Part shown: piece by piece, positions 46,001 to 57,060 of the stretch
Layout: every line of letters begins with the position of its first letter
Numbering within the stretch: the first letter of the stretch is position 1
Made by a program: the position numbers and the translations under genes
The notes under the pieces: generated by a model
What the model was told of the DNA's origin: nothing
Seen by the model: the letters and a program-made list of their open reading frames with translations, nothing else
The model's database searches: none
Source: Stemphylium vesicarium
Lineage: Eukaryota > Ascomycota > Dothideomycetes > Pleosporales > Pleosporaceae
Direction: 5' to 3'
DNA: 64,000 bases
Assembly (NCBI GenBank): GCA_004380135.1
Contig: QXCR01000006.1
Coordinates: 434,001 to 498,000, forward strand

Positions 46001-47615
46001 GTGCGTCAATCTTCAACCAGCACGGCCCCATGATGTTCTTCCAGAGAACAAATTGCTCGAAAAGGGAGGTGTTCGTTCCAAAGACATGTGAAAATGTCTC
46101 TCCAGTAAGATCAGCGGATAGAGGCATCTTGTCATATCCGTATAGGAGTTTGAGGTAGTCGGCTTCCTTAGGTATATCGGCCAATTCGAAGGCGTACTTT
46201 CTCGTGCACGGCTTGATCTTGTGTAGGTTTACACGATGTCTGCTCATAATCGTATCTACCTCGTCCGACACGTCGCTTAAGCCAACCTCTTCGTCTGTGG
46301 TCACACCCCTGACATGACGGTATTCTCGGGGCAAGAAGTACAATTTTCGTAGGATATTGTCGACTTTCAGGAAGCAACTGGCGTAATTGCCTGTCTTTCG
46401 GTCCTTAACCTTGCCGAACAAGCATAAGCTGCCGTTTACTTCGGTGTAGTCGATCCAAAACATGCACAGACTACCATCGTCTTCCAAAGCATCTTGTGGC
46501 TGCAATTTGCCCATTCCTGTCGTCTGTGGAGCGGGACTGCTCATGACATTGAGCTTGCTTGTGACATCGCTCCAGGAAGAAGCATCGATATTCGATGTAG
46601 ATGGTCCGACAGGTGAGGAGCTGGCAGGCGTCGGGTAGTCTTCCTTTTTGATCTTCGCTATTGGGCGTCTGCCAGCCATGTTGATGCTGGCAACGGGCGC
46701 ACCAAGATGACCTGTGGGCTGAGCAACCTCCATCAGATCTTCCTCCTCTTCCTCTATCTTTACTGCGGGTTGTGCTCTTCGCTCTACAGCCTTTGCGACC
46801 GGCGACGATTGTAGAGGTGGATCGCTCATGGGGACGTCATCGTCGAATGTGGGAAGGCCATCGTCGTCAGCGTCTGCAGTTCCCACGGGTGGAGTGCCTG
46901 GCATGTCGGCTTCCGAGTCGGCCGCCCGCCGTTTTGACGCCGCTGGGCGGTCTGATATGGGTGGTGACAAGACGCGGGTCTTTCGTCTTGCTTCAGTCTT
47001 AATAGGTCGGGTGCGGATCGTGGAAGTGTGGACTGGGTTTGTGTCGATTTCGCCTAGCAGGTCGTCCATAAAGTCTTTGTCCGCGGCAGTAGCAACAGGC
47101 TGAGATCGTTAGTTCGCTGCTGAATTATGGAGTGTCTGGATACCTTACCTTGGCCTTTGGTGCCATAGCAGCGTTCTTTGCGCTAAAGTACTTGCTGATG
47201 CCATTGTCAATCTTCTTCCGCTTTTCTTCATCTTCTTCGCGTTTCCGCTTAGCTATTAAATGTCAGCCCTCTGACGAGCGAGTCTCCATGTGTGTGATAG
47301 CATACCAGCTTTTCCTTTGGCGGGTCTCTCTTCTTCGTCCTCGCTTTCTGTCGCAGCGTAGCGGTATTGGCCCTGCTCGTCGTCCCACTCCTCTCTACCA
47401 TCGTCGACGTATCCTTCGCCGTCATCGCCTACTACGAAGTCGTCCTCGTCCAGTCTACCCCGCACAATCTTCTTGTACCCCTCCTCGTCAACTGTGTCGT
47501 ATAATTGCTCTTCTTCCGCAACTTCGTATGTGGACAAACGCGTCTTGCCAGCGGCGCGATTGGCCCGCAGCTCTGCTAAAAGGGCGGCGCCCGTCTTCTT
47601 CCCTGCACGAGGCAT
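43052..47615 (-). CDS. POL1: DNA polymerase alpha catalytic subunit (4 exons)
   Basis: Exons 47615..47306, 47252..47149, 47099..44245 and 44192..43052 join in phase into about 1469 residues. The N-terminal Pol alpha tail, MPRAGKKTGAALLAELRANR, carries the conserved small-basic start. The family B catalytic regions are intact: DFNSLYPSI (Asp866), KLTANSMYGCLGY, and YGDTDS (Asp1000 and Asp1002). The exonuclease-like domain lacks the DIE pair, as expected for Pol alpha. The C-terminus has the two zinc-binding cysteine modules, CRECTTVF...CPAEGCG and CDDPQC...GHRC...DCLGKM, which hold the B subunit. The enzyme extends primase primers at origins and on the lagging strand. It is divergent from REX2, with MCB boxes between. 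Confidence 0.98.
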
Positions 47616-47733
47616 GGTGTATTATAATTTGTAAAGTATGTGGGCAAGAATTGAAGGGAAGGAATTGCGTATGGGGCACGTTTGTGGGCGTGTTTGGAGG
47701 GCTGGCGGGACGACAGGTTAAAGTGCAGGAGCG

Positions 47734-47765
47734 ACGCGCTAGCTGACACCGTGCACGCGACGCGA
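47734..47765. promoter_or_regulatory. MCB-like box cluster (MBF sites) in the POL1/REX2 promoter
   Basis: ACGCGC at 47734-47739 and two overlapping ACGCGA copies at 47755-47760 and 47760-47765. They lie 120-150 bp upstream of the POL1 ATG (47615, minus). MluI cell-cycle box-like elements (ACGCGT/A) bind the MBF (Mbp1-Swi6) regulator of DNA-replication genes in ascomycetes, fitting S-phase control of POL1. Inferred from sequence only. Confidence 0.55.
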
Positions 47766-47858
47766 CTGCCCATTAATCACGCCAAGCCACTACCCCCGAT
47801 TCGTTCAATTTATTACTTCCCCACCAAACTCACACACCTCCGGGTCATACACATCACC

Positions 47859-48497
47859 ATGGCGTCCGTCTCAAAAGCTCCTCTGGTCTGGATAGACTGC
47901 GAGGTATGCTTCTCGAGACCTCTTGTCGTATCTAGTTGACCTTGCTAGATGACTGGCCTGAACACCGAAAAGGACACCATCATGTCGCTTGCCGCATTCG
48001 TCACTGATGCAGATCTCAACATTCTGGACGAAGCAGGCTACGAAGCCATCATCCATCACGACAAAGAACAGCTCGATCTAATGGGAGAGTGGTGCACCAG
48101 CCATCATGGGGATTCAGGGCTGACACAAGCCTGCATCGACTCTACCACTACCGCCGAGGAAGCTGCTGAGGGTCTGCTCTCATACATAAAACAATACGTA
48201 CCAGACCGTCGCACTGCACTCCTTGCAGGAAACTCCGTTCATGCCGACAAGTCTTTTCTCGTCAAGCAGCCCTACAAGGTCGTTACCGATCACCTTCACT
48301 ACAGGATCATGGATGTTAGCAGTATCAAAGAAGCCGCGCGAAGATGGGCGCCCAAAGAGACGCTCAAGAAGATTCCGAGGAAGCAGACGCTTCATGAGGC
48401 ACGTGCAGATATTTTAGAAAGCATCGAAGAGGCAAGATACTACCGCGAGGCCTTCTTCCTGAGGCCTCAAATTGCAGTAGAGCCGCAGAAAGAATGA
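47859..48497 (+). CDS. REX2: Oligoribonuclease, DEDDh 3'-5' exonuclease (2 exons)
   Basis: A 45-nt first exon (47859..47903) joins after GAG|GTATGC to 47949..48497, yielding 197 residues, the size of the family. The first exonuclease motif is split by the intron: WIDCE (Asp13, Glu15) then MTGL. Motif II is VHADKSF and motif III is the HEARADI segment, so the DEDDh set of metal ligands is present. The enzyme degrades 2-5-nt RNA oligomers in mitochondria and cytosol. There is no clear mitochondrial presequence in this model; the start MASVSKAPLVW follows a CACCATGG context. Divergent from POL1 with a 243-bp gap. Confidence 0.94.
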
Positions 48498-48850
48498 GAT
48501 AACAATAAAGAATTGCTTCAATTTTGTTCTATAGAGATCAGACGCGTACCCACTGAGAAGATAGCCAGCTCTATGACCCACCAAAATGACCCGCAAAAAA
48601 GCCGCCGAAGTCCCAGGGTGATCAGCCTCGTGGGCGCGTAGGAAGGATGGACAGAAGATGTGCCTGCTGTGCTGCATTCTAGGGTTGGCCTAATCCCGGC
48701 TTGCCCACGACCACAACTGTCGCCTCTGCATGTCAGTTACATCCGCTATTAGATACCTTCGTATTCTTCATTGCCCTGAAAAAAAATTCTCCAGGCGTGC
48801 TTTCGCCTGCGATTCCATACACGCACCCTAGACCTCCCTCGAGAGATAAA
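48498..48850. other. Intergenic, promoter of the next gene
   Basis: No supported coding frame; a run of A residues at about 48778-48787 is close to the start of the gene at 48851. Confidence 0.5.
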
Positions 48851-49950
48851 ATGTTCATCACCTTTCTACTCCACCTTCTTACGCTCATCGTCGGTGTTGC
48901 AGCTCATCTTTCTCGTCCTCAGGTTCCCGGAGTTGCCTTTCGGCTGACACCTGACTATGGGTTAGTTGAATTTTCACAGAAACAGGATCATCGCTCACAA
49001 TACTTGTCAGGGTTGCATCCATCTACCTAAAAGACGGGACGTTTGTGCCTGTTGCCCAAGTCCAAGGAACGCCAGAATATCAAGTTTTTATGGGAGTATC
49101 AAATGCTCTGGCAACACAGGATGAGACAGCTTCTTGTCGAACCCTCGTGCCAGTCGCAGATTGTATGTTCCCCTTGTTCGGAGCTATAAGACGCTTTTGC
49201 CGGAATGCAGACTTGAGGGGGACTTCAGTCTTGCTGCATTCTCTGAAGACAGCTGTGGAGGCATATCTCGATACCAACATCTGTTTTGCGGAACTCGACT
49301 TGGACGTTTTTGAGGATTATCAAATTTCCGTCACACGCGATGCTCTCCACGCGCTCGGGCTTCGTGAAGTTCTCACAACCCGACCTTCATCGAGAAGCAT
49401 GGCGATGGCACAAAGACCCGACCCTGCATCCGAGTATGACGAAGAACCCAAAATTATTTTTTCCATAGGCTACAGTCCTCGCTGGTACACTGTTGATTTG
49501 TTCACGGTTAAGGGTGAAGCTATCGAGGTTTCATTCCCGGACTTTACGAGCAGCACCAAAATCGACAGTGAACACCAACTGGAAGAGATCGAACGCAGCC
49601 TCAAACAAATCTTCGCCAATCCTCCCAGTAATTTTGATCTTCCTGGCAAAATTCAAGAGTTGATTGTCTATGGCGACGACTCCAAAAACGAATCGCTTCG
49701 CAATCTCCTCGCGAGGATGCTGAATGCAGACCTGATCCGAGACGCGCGCGTATCTAGCTCACCATTCGATGGCGCGAACCTCACAGTCCGCTCAGTGCAT
49801 GAAGACATGGATCAGAATCATCTAGAGATGCACAGAGAATCTGGCTGGAGATGCCAATGGCGATCTGCTTTGTACCCCGCGAATAACACAATTTCCGGCC
49901 TTCGTGAGGCAACGGGCGATATCGTCAATATGGTTCTGGGTGATAATTAG
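48851..49950 (+). CDS. Secreted protein of unknown function, possible degenerate ATPase-like fold (2 exons)
   Basis: Exon 48851..48960 and exon 49011..49950 splice in phase (GG|GTTAGT ... GTCAG|G) into about 349 residues. A strong signal peptide (MFITFLLHLLTLIVGVAAHL) opens it. The body shows mixed strands and helices; VASIYLKDGTFVPVAQVQG and, later, FSIGYSPRWYTVDLFTVKG and ELIVYGDDSKNESLRNLLARML, recall the alternating beta-strand/loop pattern of the Hsp70/actin-type ATPase fold with the phosphate loops worn away, but this is only a pattern-level impression. No catalytic residues are identifiable. Secreted or vacuolar. Confidence 0.75.
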
Positions 49951-50217
49951 CATTATAATACTTAACATGGGTTGAAGGGAAGAACAGTAGCTTCTGAGTG
50001 ACAATTAGACCAGTCTATCATGATGAGTCAATGGCCTTGTCACCAAGGCTAGGTTGTGTGGATAGCTGCACCAGTACTGGCGCGAAAGAACTTGAAAAGT
50101 CAAGTCAAAACGATGTCGGAAGAGCCGCGGAGATCATAACATAGTGGCTGATATTTTATCTATTGAGGACTCGGACTACACTCTCTATGTGGTAGTGTTC
50201 CAGTTCAACGATCTGCT
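49951..50217. other. Intergenic between convergent genes
   Basis: A 3'-3' gap of 267 bp, short of any gene. Confidence 0.5.
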
Positions 50218-51616
50218 TTAGGATTGCAAACCCTCGTCCCAGGGCTTGAACTCCTGGTTCTGATAGTTGGGCATGCATTTTACCTTTTCTGGAGGTGCGG
50301 TTTCCCACTCAATCTTGATGTCATCACCTTCGTTCACAACGTGTTTGGAAACGTAGCCTTTCAGCGCCTTGATCTTCTTCGCGGCATCGTCACTGTATTC
50401 CACATTGACGCTCGGTACCACGGCTATCTTTCCATAGCCATGAAACCACATGTCTTTGGCAAACAGCTTCGGCTCTCCCTGGAAACATTCGTCTTCTTTG
50501 TGCGCTCGAAACTTAATCTTCTTCTCCATGAGTGGCTTTGCAGTAAAAGCCGTGATACCGTTCCAGCATGCGAAGACCTGGAATGGCTTCGAAGCAAACA
50601 ACCGCGCATGCGCCTTGGGATCGTTCCAAAAGAGATTCCATGCATGATCCCAGCTTCCGTCTTCAGGAATGTTGAAGAACAGATCGCCGGTCATACCACG
50701 AGCAATCCAAACGTCGTAGAAAGTCGGATTGTCTCCAACATACGTCCAGTCCATGGCGCAGGTCTGGTCGGCTCCCTGAAACCTTCGCTGATGGATCATT
50801 TCCAGGAAATCTTCCATACACAGTGCAATATCATTGGAGAATAGGACAGTCGTGTCTTCATCGAAGTGCTCCGGGTGTTGAATGAGATCCTTGAGGGCTA
50901 GGTTTCGAAGTTTTGCAAGCGCTTCAATACGATCCGTTCCCTTGGCCGTTGGATTAATATCGCTCGACTGCAGGTAGTATTTGATCCCCAAAAGCTGCAT
51001 ACTGGCATGCAGCTCGTCAAGCACTTCGAAGGTACCATCGTCTGATCTCCCTTCAACTATAGAAAGCACGCAATTCTGTGGACCGAGAAATCGCATTGTT
51101 TCTACAATTGAGCCGATCAATCTCGGAAGAAGATGAGCACACTGGTGCAGATCAAGCGCGAAGAAATATTTCGGAAGTTGCGCATGGAGTGAGGACTCGG
51201 ATGTCCCTGCAAGGTAAGCATACCGATCGAGGTTCGGCTCCGGGCACTCCAGACGCGGAAAGGCCGCATCTGTCGGATCCATGATCGCGTGGATATAAGG
51301 TGGCGCCTGCGCACGAAGGGTCGCATTGCCTTTTGACGGGGAAGGCTTGGGTGGTGTCGACTTTGAGGCTTTTGCCAAAGGACTATTAGCAGGCGCTTCG
51401 CCAGAGTTTACTTTGACCGTGAGTTTACAAAGGAAAATTGGTTGAGGGTGTCTTCCTACCTGGTGAGTGAGAACTAGGTTTTCCAGTGACGATGGGATTT
51501 ATTCGCGAGAGGGTATCGCCATATTGAAAGAATCCCAATCCCGTAACGAGAAGAAAGACAGCGACAAGCAACGCGATGGCCTGGAGAAGCGATCGCATGC
51601 TCCTTTGTGTCGCCAT
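50218..51616 (-). CDS. GT69 mannosyltransferase, CAP59/CMT1-like (2 exons)
   Basis: Exon 51616..51460 and exon 51410..50218 splice in phase (CCAG|GTAGGA ... TCAAAG|TA), giving about 449 residues. It is a type II Golgi membrane protein: a short basic cytosolic tail (MATQRSMR), one membrane helix (about residues 10-30), a Ser/Pro-rich stem and then the catalytic domain. Conserved motifs are SIVEGRSDDGTFEVL, FSNDIALCMEDFLEMI, CAMDWTYVGDNPTFYDVW, FQVFACWNGITAF and DECFQGEPKLFAKDMW. The family adds alpha-1,3-mannose in capsule and glycoprotein synthesis (CMT1/CAP59 in basidiomycetes); here it probably modifies cell-wall glycans. Confidence 0.9.
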
Positions 51617-51629
51617 AAGACAGGTAGTA

Positions 51630-51644
51630 CAACAACAACAACAA
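51630..51644. repeat. (CAA)5 microsatellite
   Basis: Five CAA units just upstream of the GT69 start, on the non-coding side (TTG repeats in its 5' leader). Confidence 0.8.
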
Positions 51645-51707
51645 CACTAACGGAACGCAACTGAAGAAACAACGCGTGGGGAAAGATTTCGCTCTGAGGA
51701 CGACAGC

Positions 51708-51725
51708 TAGGTAGGTAGGTAGGTA
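51708..51725. repeat. (TAGG)4 microsatellite
   Basis: Four TAGG units plus TA, about 90 bp upstream of the GT69 ATG. Confidence 0.85.
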
Positions 51726-51879
51726 CATGGTCGCGAGCCGATAAGAAGCCAGCGCGGAGTGGGACAACTGTGCCGCATCCCGCACAGCGCACGGGTGGAC
51801 AGGCTGCGGCGGGCGGCTTCGTGCCGTGGTGGATGAGTGGGCGATTATCAAAATTGCGAGGAACATTGCAGGGCTCCAA

Positions 51880-51886
51880 CCAATCA
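51880..51886 (+). promoter_or_regulatory. CCAAT box
   Basis: CCAATCA, the HAP/NF-Y core, about 265 bp upstream of the GT69 start and 450 bp upstream of the gene at 52339. Which gene it serves is unclear. Confidence 0.4.
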
Positions 51887-52338
51887 CAGAGCGACACCAA
51901 TATCTAAGCGCCCGAACTCTAGGCGCCTTATGCCTTCTGGTATAGGTACGCCCTCCATAGTACCTGGGTACACCCACCGGAGCTAGGATTCTCGACAGGA
52001 ATGATGACAAAAAAAACTTTCGAGTTTTTTTCGGCCCCAATCACTCGCGAGGCGTGCCCCATTTGCTTGTAAGATTGCAGGTGTTTCTCGCCCAGATCCT
52101 TGGAAATATCGAAATCCTTCAGAGGCTACTTGGCGGTTACACGCTGGAGGATGCACAGGCTAACTGAGCATGTTCAATCTCATGATTCTGTAACAGAGGC
52201 TGTGCGGCGCAGCCAGCGGTGGGGGTCGTCATAAACTCGATGTGTTTTCGACTTGCATGTACCTATGTACCTTGTCTCTCTCTTCTTGCTGGTTGTTTTC
52301 CATCGCGTCGTCATTCATTCCGTCATTCGTTCACCGAG

Positions 52339-53422
52339 ATGTTCAGGTCTCTTGCATCGGTTTTTGTTATCTTGAATGCGATGGCCTTGGTCTCTCCCAT
52401 TCTTGCTCTGGCCAGTAACCGGTTTGCACCTGCAGCACCTAATGCGACTACATCAGCCCTCCACGGTCACCACTGGCTCAATAAAAGGCAGAGCTCCAGC
52501 CCTGTGACCACCTGTGGATATCTCGACGGCGATCCTGAAAGTCCCCGAACAGCAGATGGTGGGTACGGATGCCGCGTAGACACTGCAAATGGATTGTGGG
52601 GGTTCTGTCCGACAACCGTAATATCGGCCAAAGACTGCGGTCTAGCAGGATTTTGTGTGGATGACAGTTCTTGTACGGCAGGATGTGGTAGACTGTTTGA
52701 TCGAACGGATATCACTACTTTCACGTGGTAGGTGGCGAACCTACGCTATTTGGACCTTGAGAAATAGCTTCTAACGAACAATTTTCAGTGAATCAGCACA
52801 ATCCTGTTCAACTGTTCTTTTGGTCAATGGCCCTGACCAAGAGTACGAGTATATCGCTTGCGGAAGAAATGCTGGCACTGAAACTCTACGGGCTGTGCCA
52901 AATGCCGTGGAAGCATCCACGACCTCGAGTTCCATCGCTACATCCAGTAGTTCCCTAGTCAGATCCATCTCGCAACCTACATCATCGGATGCTATATCAT
53001 CTGCACCTATTCGCTCGAGCCCCAGCATCTCATCAGAGAGCAACTCTTCGCCATCTTCAGCCTCAGGTCCAACAGATGCGTCATCGGAGCAGAAGTCAGC
53101 AAACATTGGAGCTATAGTCGGGGGTATCATCGGAGGACTCACTGTTATATGTCTGACCATTCTCGGTGTATTACTTATCCGAAGGAAGCGTGGAGCCACG
53201 GAGAAGACCGCTCAACCGCCAGGGTACACATACAACGACCAATTCGACTCTGCCAACGGCAATGCATACATCACCCATGACTTGACGTACGCACAGAAAT
53301 ACCGCCAATGGGATAGTAGTCATGGTCCTGTAGAGATGCATGGGGGTCACACTATCAATACGGAACCTGCCGAGCTGATGGCGAAGCCACGATCTACCGA
53401 AAACGTAACGGAACACAGATAA
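52339..53422 (+). CDS. Cys-rich single-pass plasma-membrane protein (2 exons)
   Basis: Exon 52339..52727 and exon 52789..53422 splice in phase (ACGTG|GTAGGT ... TTTTCAG|TGAA) into 340 residues. Signal peptide (MFRSLASVFVILNAMALVSP...), an ectodomain with about ten cysteines (TCGYLDGDPE, YGCRVDTANGLWGFCPTTVI, DCGLAGFCVDDSSCTAGC, FTCESAQSC, IACG), then a Ser/Thr-rich stalk, one membrane helix (IGAIVGGIIGGLTVICLTIL) with RRKR stop-transfer, and a cytosolic tail rich in Tyr and Gln. The ectodomain belongs to a family common in filamentous ascomycetes whose role is not established. Confidence 0.87.
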
Positions 53423-54015
53423 TGTTTCGGAGAAAGGGTTTCACGACTACCGCGTGTCAATTGGGGACTTCTATGATCTGTTAGAGCGCGATAGAAGGGG
53501 GTTAGGGGTGACGAAAGATATGTATGGCAGGGGGCCTGGTGAGAATCGGTTGGCATGATTTAATGAAGTCGAAAGTCTACCTAGGTAGTTAATGCGAAAT
53601 AAAAGCTAGACTGATATCGGCTTGACACCCGCAAGATCTAGATACTTTTTATTTTTCAGGAAGCTCTGTCGAAGAATCAAGTCGTATGCTCATCGGCGTA
53701 TATCAGAATCCGACGTGAGTGATCGCCTACGATCTTGTGTCGGTCACAAGTCCAGAGATAAGATTCTAGGATATTCGTATGTCAAATGTTTATCGCTTGC
53801 AAAATATTCCAAGGTGACTTCGATGCTGTAAAGAGAGTCTTACAGCAACATTTCGGGCGAGAACGAACAAAAGAATTTTTGTAACGCAGACGCGCGTCGC
53901 ATAATACGTGGTTGTGCTTACCTATCACAAATGAGTAAATCATCCACTTTATGCCATCGCGTCTTCATCTTCAGCAACCATCCTACTGCCGCATTCCAAG
54001 CCTTCTCCCAATAAT
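53423..54015. other. Intergenic region
   Basis: No supported coding frame between the Cys-rich membrane protein and the HET gene. Confidence 0.5.
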
Positions 54016-55692
54016 ATGGCAAGAGTTGCGATATCTCCAAACATGGCCGATAATACAACGACTCCACCATCGCCCCCAGAGTTATATTATCACGTGCCCT
54101 TACCAAAACACGAAGGATCCATCCGACTCATCCAGATCGACCCAAACCTATCTCCAGACGGTCATCCAGACTGCACCCTGCAGAACGCGAATATCCAAGA
54201 CTCAACTTACACATGCCTCTCTTACGTCTGGGGTCAGCCAGGAGACGAACACCCCATACGGCTCAACGGCAAGCTCTTCCATGTGCGGCGCAACCTCTAC
54301 GATTCCCTTCACGTAGCGCGAAAGCGGCTTAACTATTGCGCGATATGGATAGACGCGCTGTGCATAAATCAAGCCGATGTGGAGGAGCGCAATCACCAGG
54401 TCCAGCAAATGGGCAAGATTTTTGCCTCGGCAAAAATGGTTGTGGCGTGGTTGGGAAATAGCCTCACAGACATCGAATTGATCCGGATTATTGAGAAAAA
54501 GTACAATCGACGAACATGGGACGTTTGGAAAGATTATTACCAAAACGAAGGAAATTTGAGGACTCGGTCTGGTTCTCCTGGTCAGGAGGATCCAGTATCT
54601 GATGACGCTGCGATAGCCCATGACAACCAATCCACTCGGCCGTTTGCTTTCCTGGAAGCGAAGGGCTATCTACCAGCATACAAAGAGCGAGGAGTGGATT
54701 GGGCATTCCATGGAAGTCCCCATCCTCATATTCATTCCAATCAATACTGGAATCGTGCTTGGGTGACGCAAGAGATATTATTAGCAAAAGCATTGATTGT
54801 CGTGGCTGGGGATGAGGCAATCGATTTTGCTTCGTTCGCACACACGTGCTATTACGCAATACCTCCTGGCTACAAGAGTGCAGTAGAGGAGTATGCAGAC
54901 TTGATGTTAGCACAAAAGGGCTTTTTCCTCGAGGATAGTCCGTCTGGCACCGTCGTTGTGAGCCCGACATGGAGGAGCGAGGGTGGACTACTCGCGCTTC
55001 TTAATCAATTCCAGGGAAAGTGTTGTGCGCTTCGACGAGATCGCATCTACTCTTTGCTGGCCCTTTGCAAGGGTGGGACCGATATCAAGGTCGACTACAA
55101 TTTATCGGTTTCCGACCTCATACTGCAGGTTCTGCGTGCCTGTGATGAGGAAATTTGCTTCTGCTCTGCAGCTACTGTGGCTCGGATTGTTGTGGGCCGC
55201 TTTCCCTCACGTTCCGGCAAAGAGGCGGATATGGACCCTGTCCAATTGAAGCACGACTTCAAGCTCAAAGCCTATTCCTTGGGCTCTTTGGAATGCCCTT
55301 CTTGTGGCGAGCACCTGTCACTCTCATCTCGGGCGTCTCGGGATCTGCCTGGTGCTGTGTACTTTTGCTTAAAGAGCACGTCCGGTGCATGCAACAAAAA
55401 GCACGGGCATCTCATCTGGGAGAGCTGTCCTGAAGATGAGGCGGAGATGGCGATGGCGTCTCGCGATTTGCTTTTGATGACTGACAGATATCGGCGAAGC
55501 CCTCGCATGTTATGCAATAGAGGCGCTGGTATTGATATGACGCCTTGTGGGTCGGATGGCCATTATTTGGTGCGATTTTCCCTTGGAGCACTCTTTGATA
55601 TGATGTACGTCAGTTATCAAACCAAGACGCAAACTTATTCGTCGCATAGGTGTCGCAGAGGTTTGGATGAAGCCCTGGTGGAATTGAGGTGA
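54016..55692 (+). CDS. HET-domain protein (heterokaryon incompatibility)
   Basis: Single exon of 558 residues; an internal in-frame ATG at 54043 (MADN) is an alternative start. The HET core runs roughly residues 60-150: YTCLSYVWGQP, RNLYDSLHVARK, the hallmark WIDALCINQADVEERNHQVQ and VVAWLG. A second conserved region, WNRAWVTQEILLAK and RRDRIYSLLALC, follows. A C-terminal Cys/His cluster (CPSCGEHL ... CLKST ... CNKKHGHLIW) suggests a zinc-binding module. HET proteins trigger cell death after incompatible hyphal fusion; this gene family is often polymorphic and accessory. Confidence 0.93.
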   Translation: MARVAISPNMADNTTTPPSPPELYYHVPLPKHEGSIRLIQIDPNLSPDGHPDCTLQNANIQDSTYTCLSYVWGQPGDEHPIRLNGKLFHVRRNLYDSLHVARKRLNYCAIWIDALCINQADVEERNHQVQQMGKIFASAKMVVAWLGNSLTDIELIRIIEKKYNRRTWDVWKDYYQNEGNLRTRSGSPGQEDPVSDDAAIAHDNQSTRPFAFLEAKGYLPAYKERGVDWAFHGSPHPHIHSNQYWNRAWVTQEILLAKALIVVAGDEAIDFASFAHTCYYAIPPGYKSAVEEYADLMLAQKGFFLEDSPSGTVVVSPTWRSEGGLLALLNQFQGKCCALRRDRIYSLLALCKGGTDIKVDYNLSVSDLILQVLRACDEEICFCSAATVARIVVGRFPSRSGKEADMDPVQLKHDFKLKAYSLGSLECPSCGEHLSLSSRASRDLPGAVYFCLKSTSGACNKKHGHLIWESCPEDEAEMAMASRDLLLMTDRYRRSPRMLCNRGAGIDMTPCGSDGHYLVRFSLGALFDMMYVSYQTKTQTYSSHRCRRGLDEALVELR

Positions 55693-57060
55693 TTCTTGGA
55701 GAACAAAGAAGGACATTGAGGCTTTGCAATCCATAATATAAATGAGACGAGAGAAGAAGATACAATGTGACAACTTCTCCTCTGCCTTTATTTGCACCCG
55801 ATCAGCTATTTGTCTGGCATGAGAATATGACGCCGCCAATTATCGGTATGGAAGCGTTAGGGTGGAAGTCTTCGAACGACAGCTCTACTCCACTTCGTCA
55901 ACTGTACGAGGTCTAGTTGAAATCTTTGCTGAAATTAGTATCCAGCAAGGATTTGCGCTTCTGAAGTTTTGCTGGATCTTGTCCTCCTGCTGCCCCAACA
56001 TCCTCTTTGAGCCCACCCCGCGCCCACGATGTGTGACAGCCATACTCGCCAGAAGGAAGAACAGGTCCAGATCACTCGTGAGCTAGACTTCCTTTCATCC
56101 AGCCCTATGAGAACCTCAGATGCGTCGTATGCCCAAATTCAGCATCCCGGTAGTACCATCGTAAAAAGCGGTTCCGCACCTATGATCCCTCGGACCGGGC
56201 AAAACAATTGATCGAGTGCGTTAAGAATGCGCATTTTGCGAGTGGCCAGATTGCCATGAAGCACCAAAAGGGCTAGATAGCGGACCGATCGTTAAACCTA
56301 GTTTTCCTCAGGTGATGCAAGTGAGCGATGTGTAGTCTCGGTCAGTACCACGCGTCCCTCGCACCAGAATCGAGTCATTGAATATTGTGTATACTCGCTC
56401 AACAGAAGCTTTTCGCCCGTTCCATCCGTTCTCTTCTCAGTGGACGGAAATATAGTCTCCAATGTTTGCGCATTTGCTGCAGCTCGGCATAATTGTCTCT
56501 AATCCAGTAAATATGGGCAGAACAAGCATTTGGTATTCCGGGAATACCAGAAGCGGCATGCCGGAATGTCTTCCGATGTCTCGCTCGCCTCCAGGACAAC
56601 GGTGTTATGCGGGGTACCGGGGCAAGAGCCAACTACCCCGCAGACTAAACGTTCGGGTAGCGGCCGTCACAGTCGCGCGTGCATGTGGCATGGCCGCGGG
56701 GTGATTCCGCCCCGAGATGCATGCTGTGCTATACCTGAAATCGTGACGTCTCTATCGCTGTGTTATGGGCAACCGGTCGAAAGGGATACTAAAGAAGATC
56801 GACAAGGTCTCAACATGGCAGAGAAGTACAAGCGCTGCCAAAAGCGCCAAACGCGATTCGCCCTGGTTATCGGGCGCGAGATAGTCGCAGCACGGCGAGT
56901 AGCGAGTCGATCGACCAGGATTCCTGCAGGAGGGGTATGTTGCACATTGACGTATATAGACATGAACGCTGCCCCTGCCTAGCTCGACAGTGAATCTCGT
57001 CGTACTTACTGTAACATTGAAAGCTCGTCATATTTTCATCTGGCACATCTCCTCCCCATC
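55693..57060. other. Intergenic region, 1.4 kb
   Basis: Several frames of 70-150 codons on both strands but none with domain content. I see no transposon ends or long repeats. Confidence 0.45.

Larger units (their letters stand above)
51617..52338. other. Divergent promoter region with two microsatellites
   Basis: Separates the GT69 gene (minus) and the Cys-rich membrane protein gene (plus). Contains the CAA and TAGG repeats and a CCAATCA element, listed separately. No coding frame of note. Confidence 0.5.

Noticed and set aside
54202..54630. Long antisense frames inside HET, POL1, VPS35 and other exons
   Set aside because: They are shadows of the coding strand, lacking independent start context and any domain.
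56530..56982. 150-codon plus-strand frame between the HET and monooxygenase genes
   Set aside because: No domain, irregular composition and many rare-residue runs; consistent with a chance open frame.
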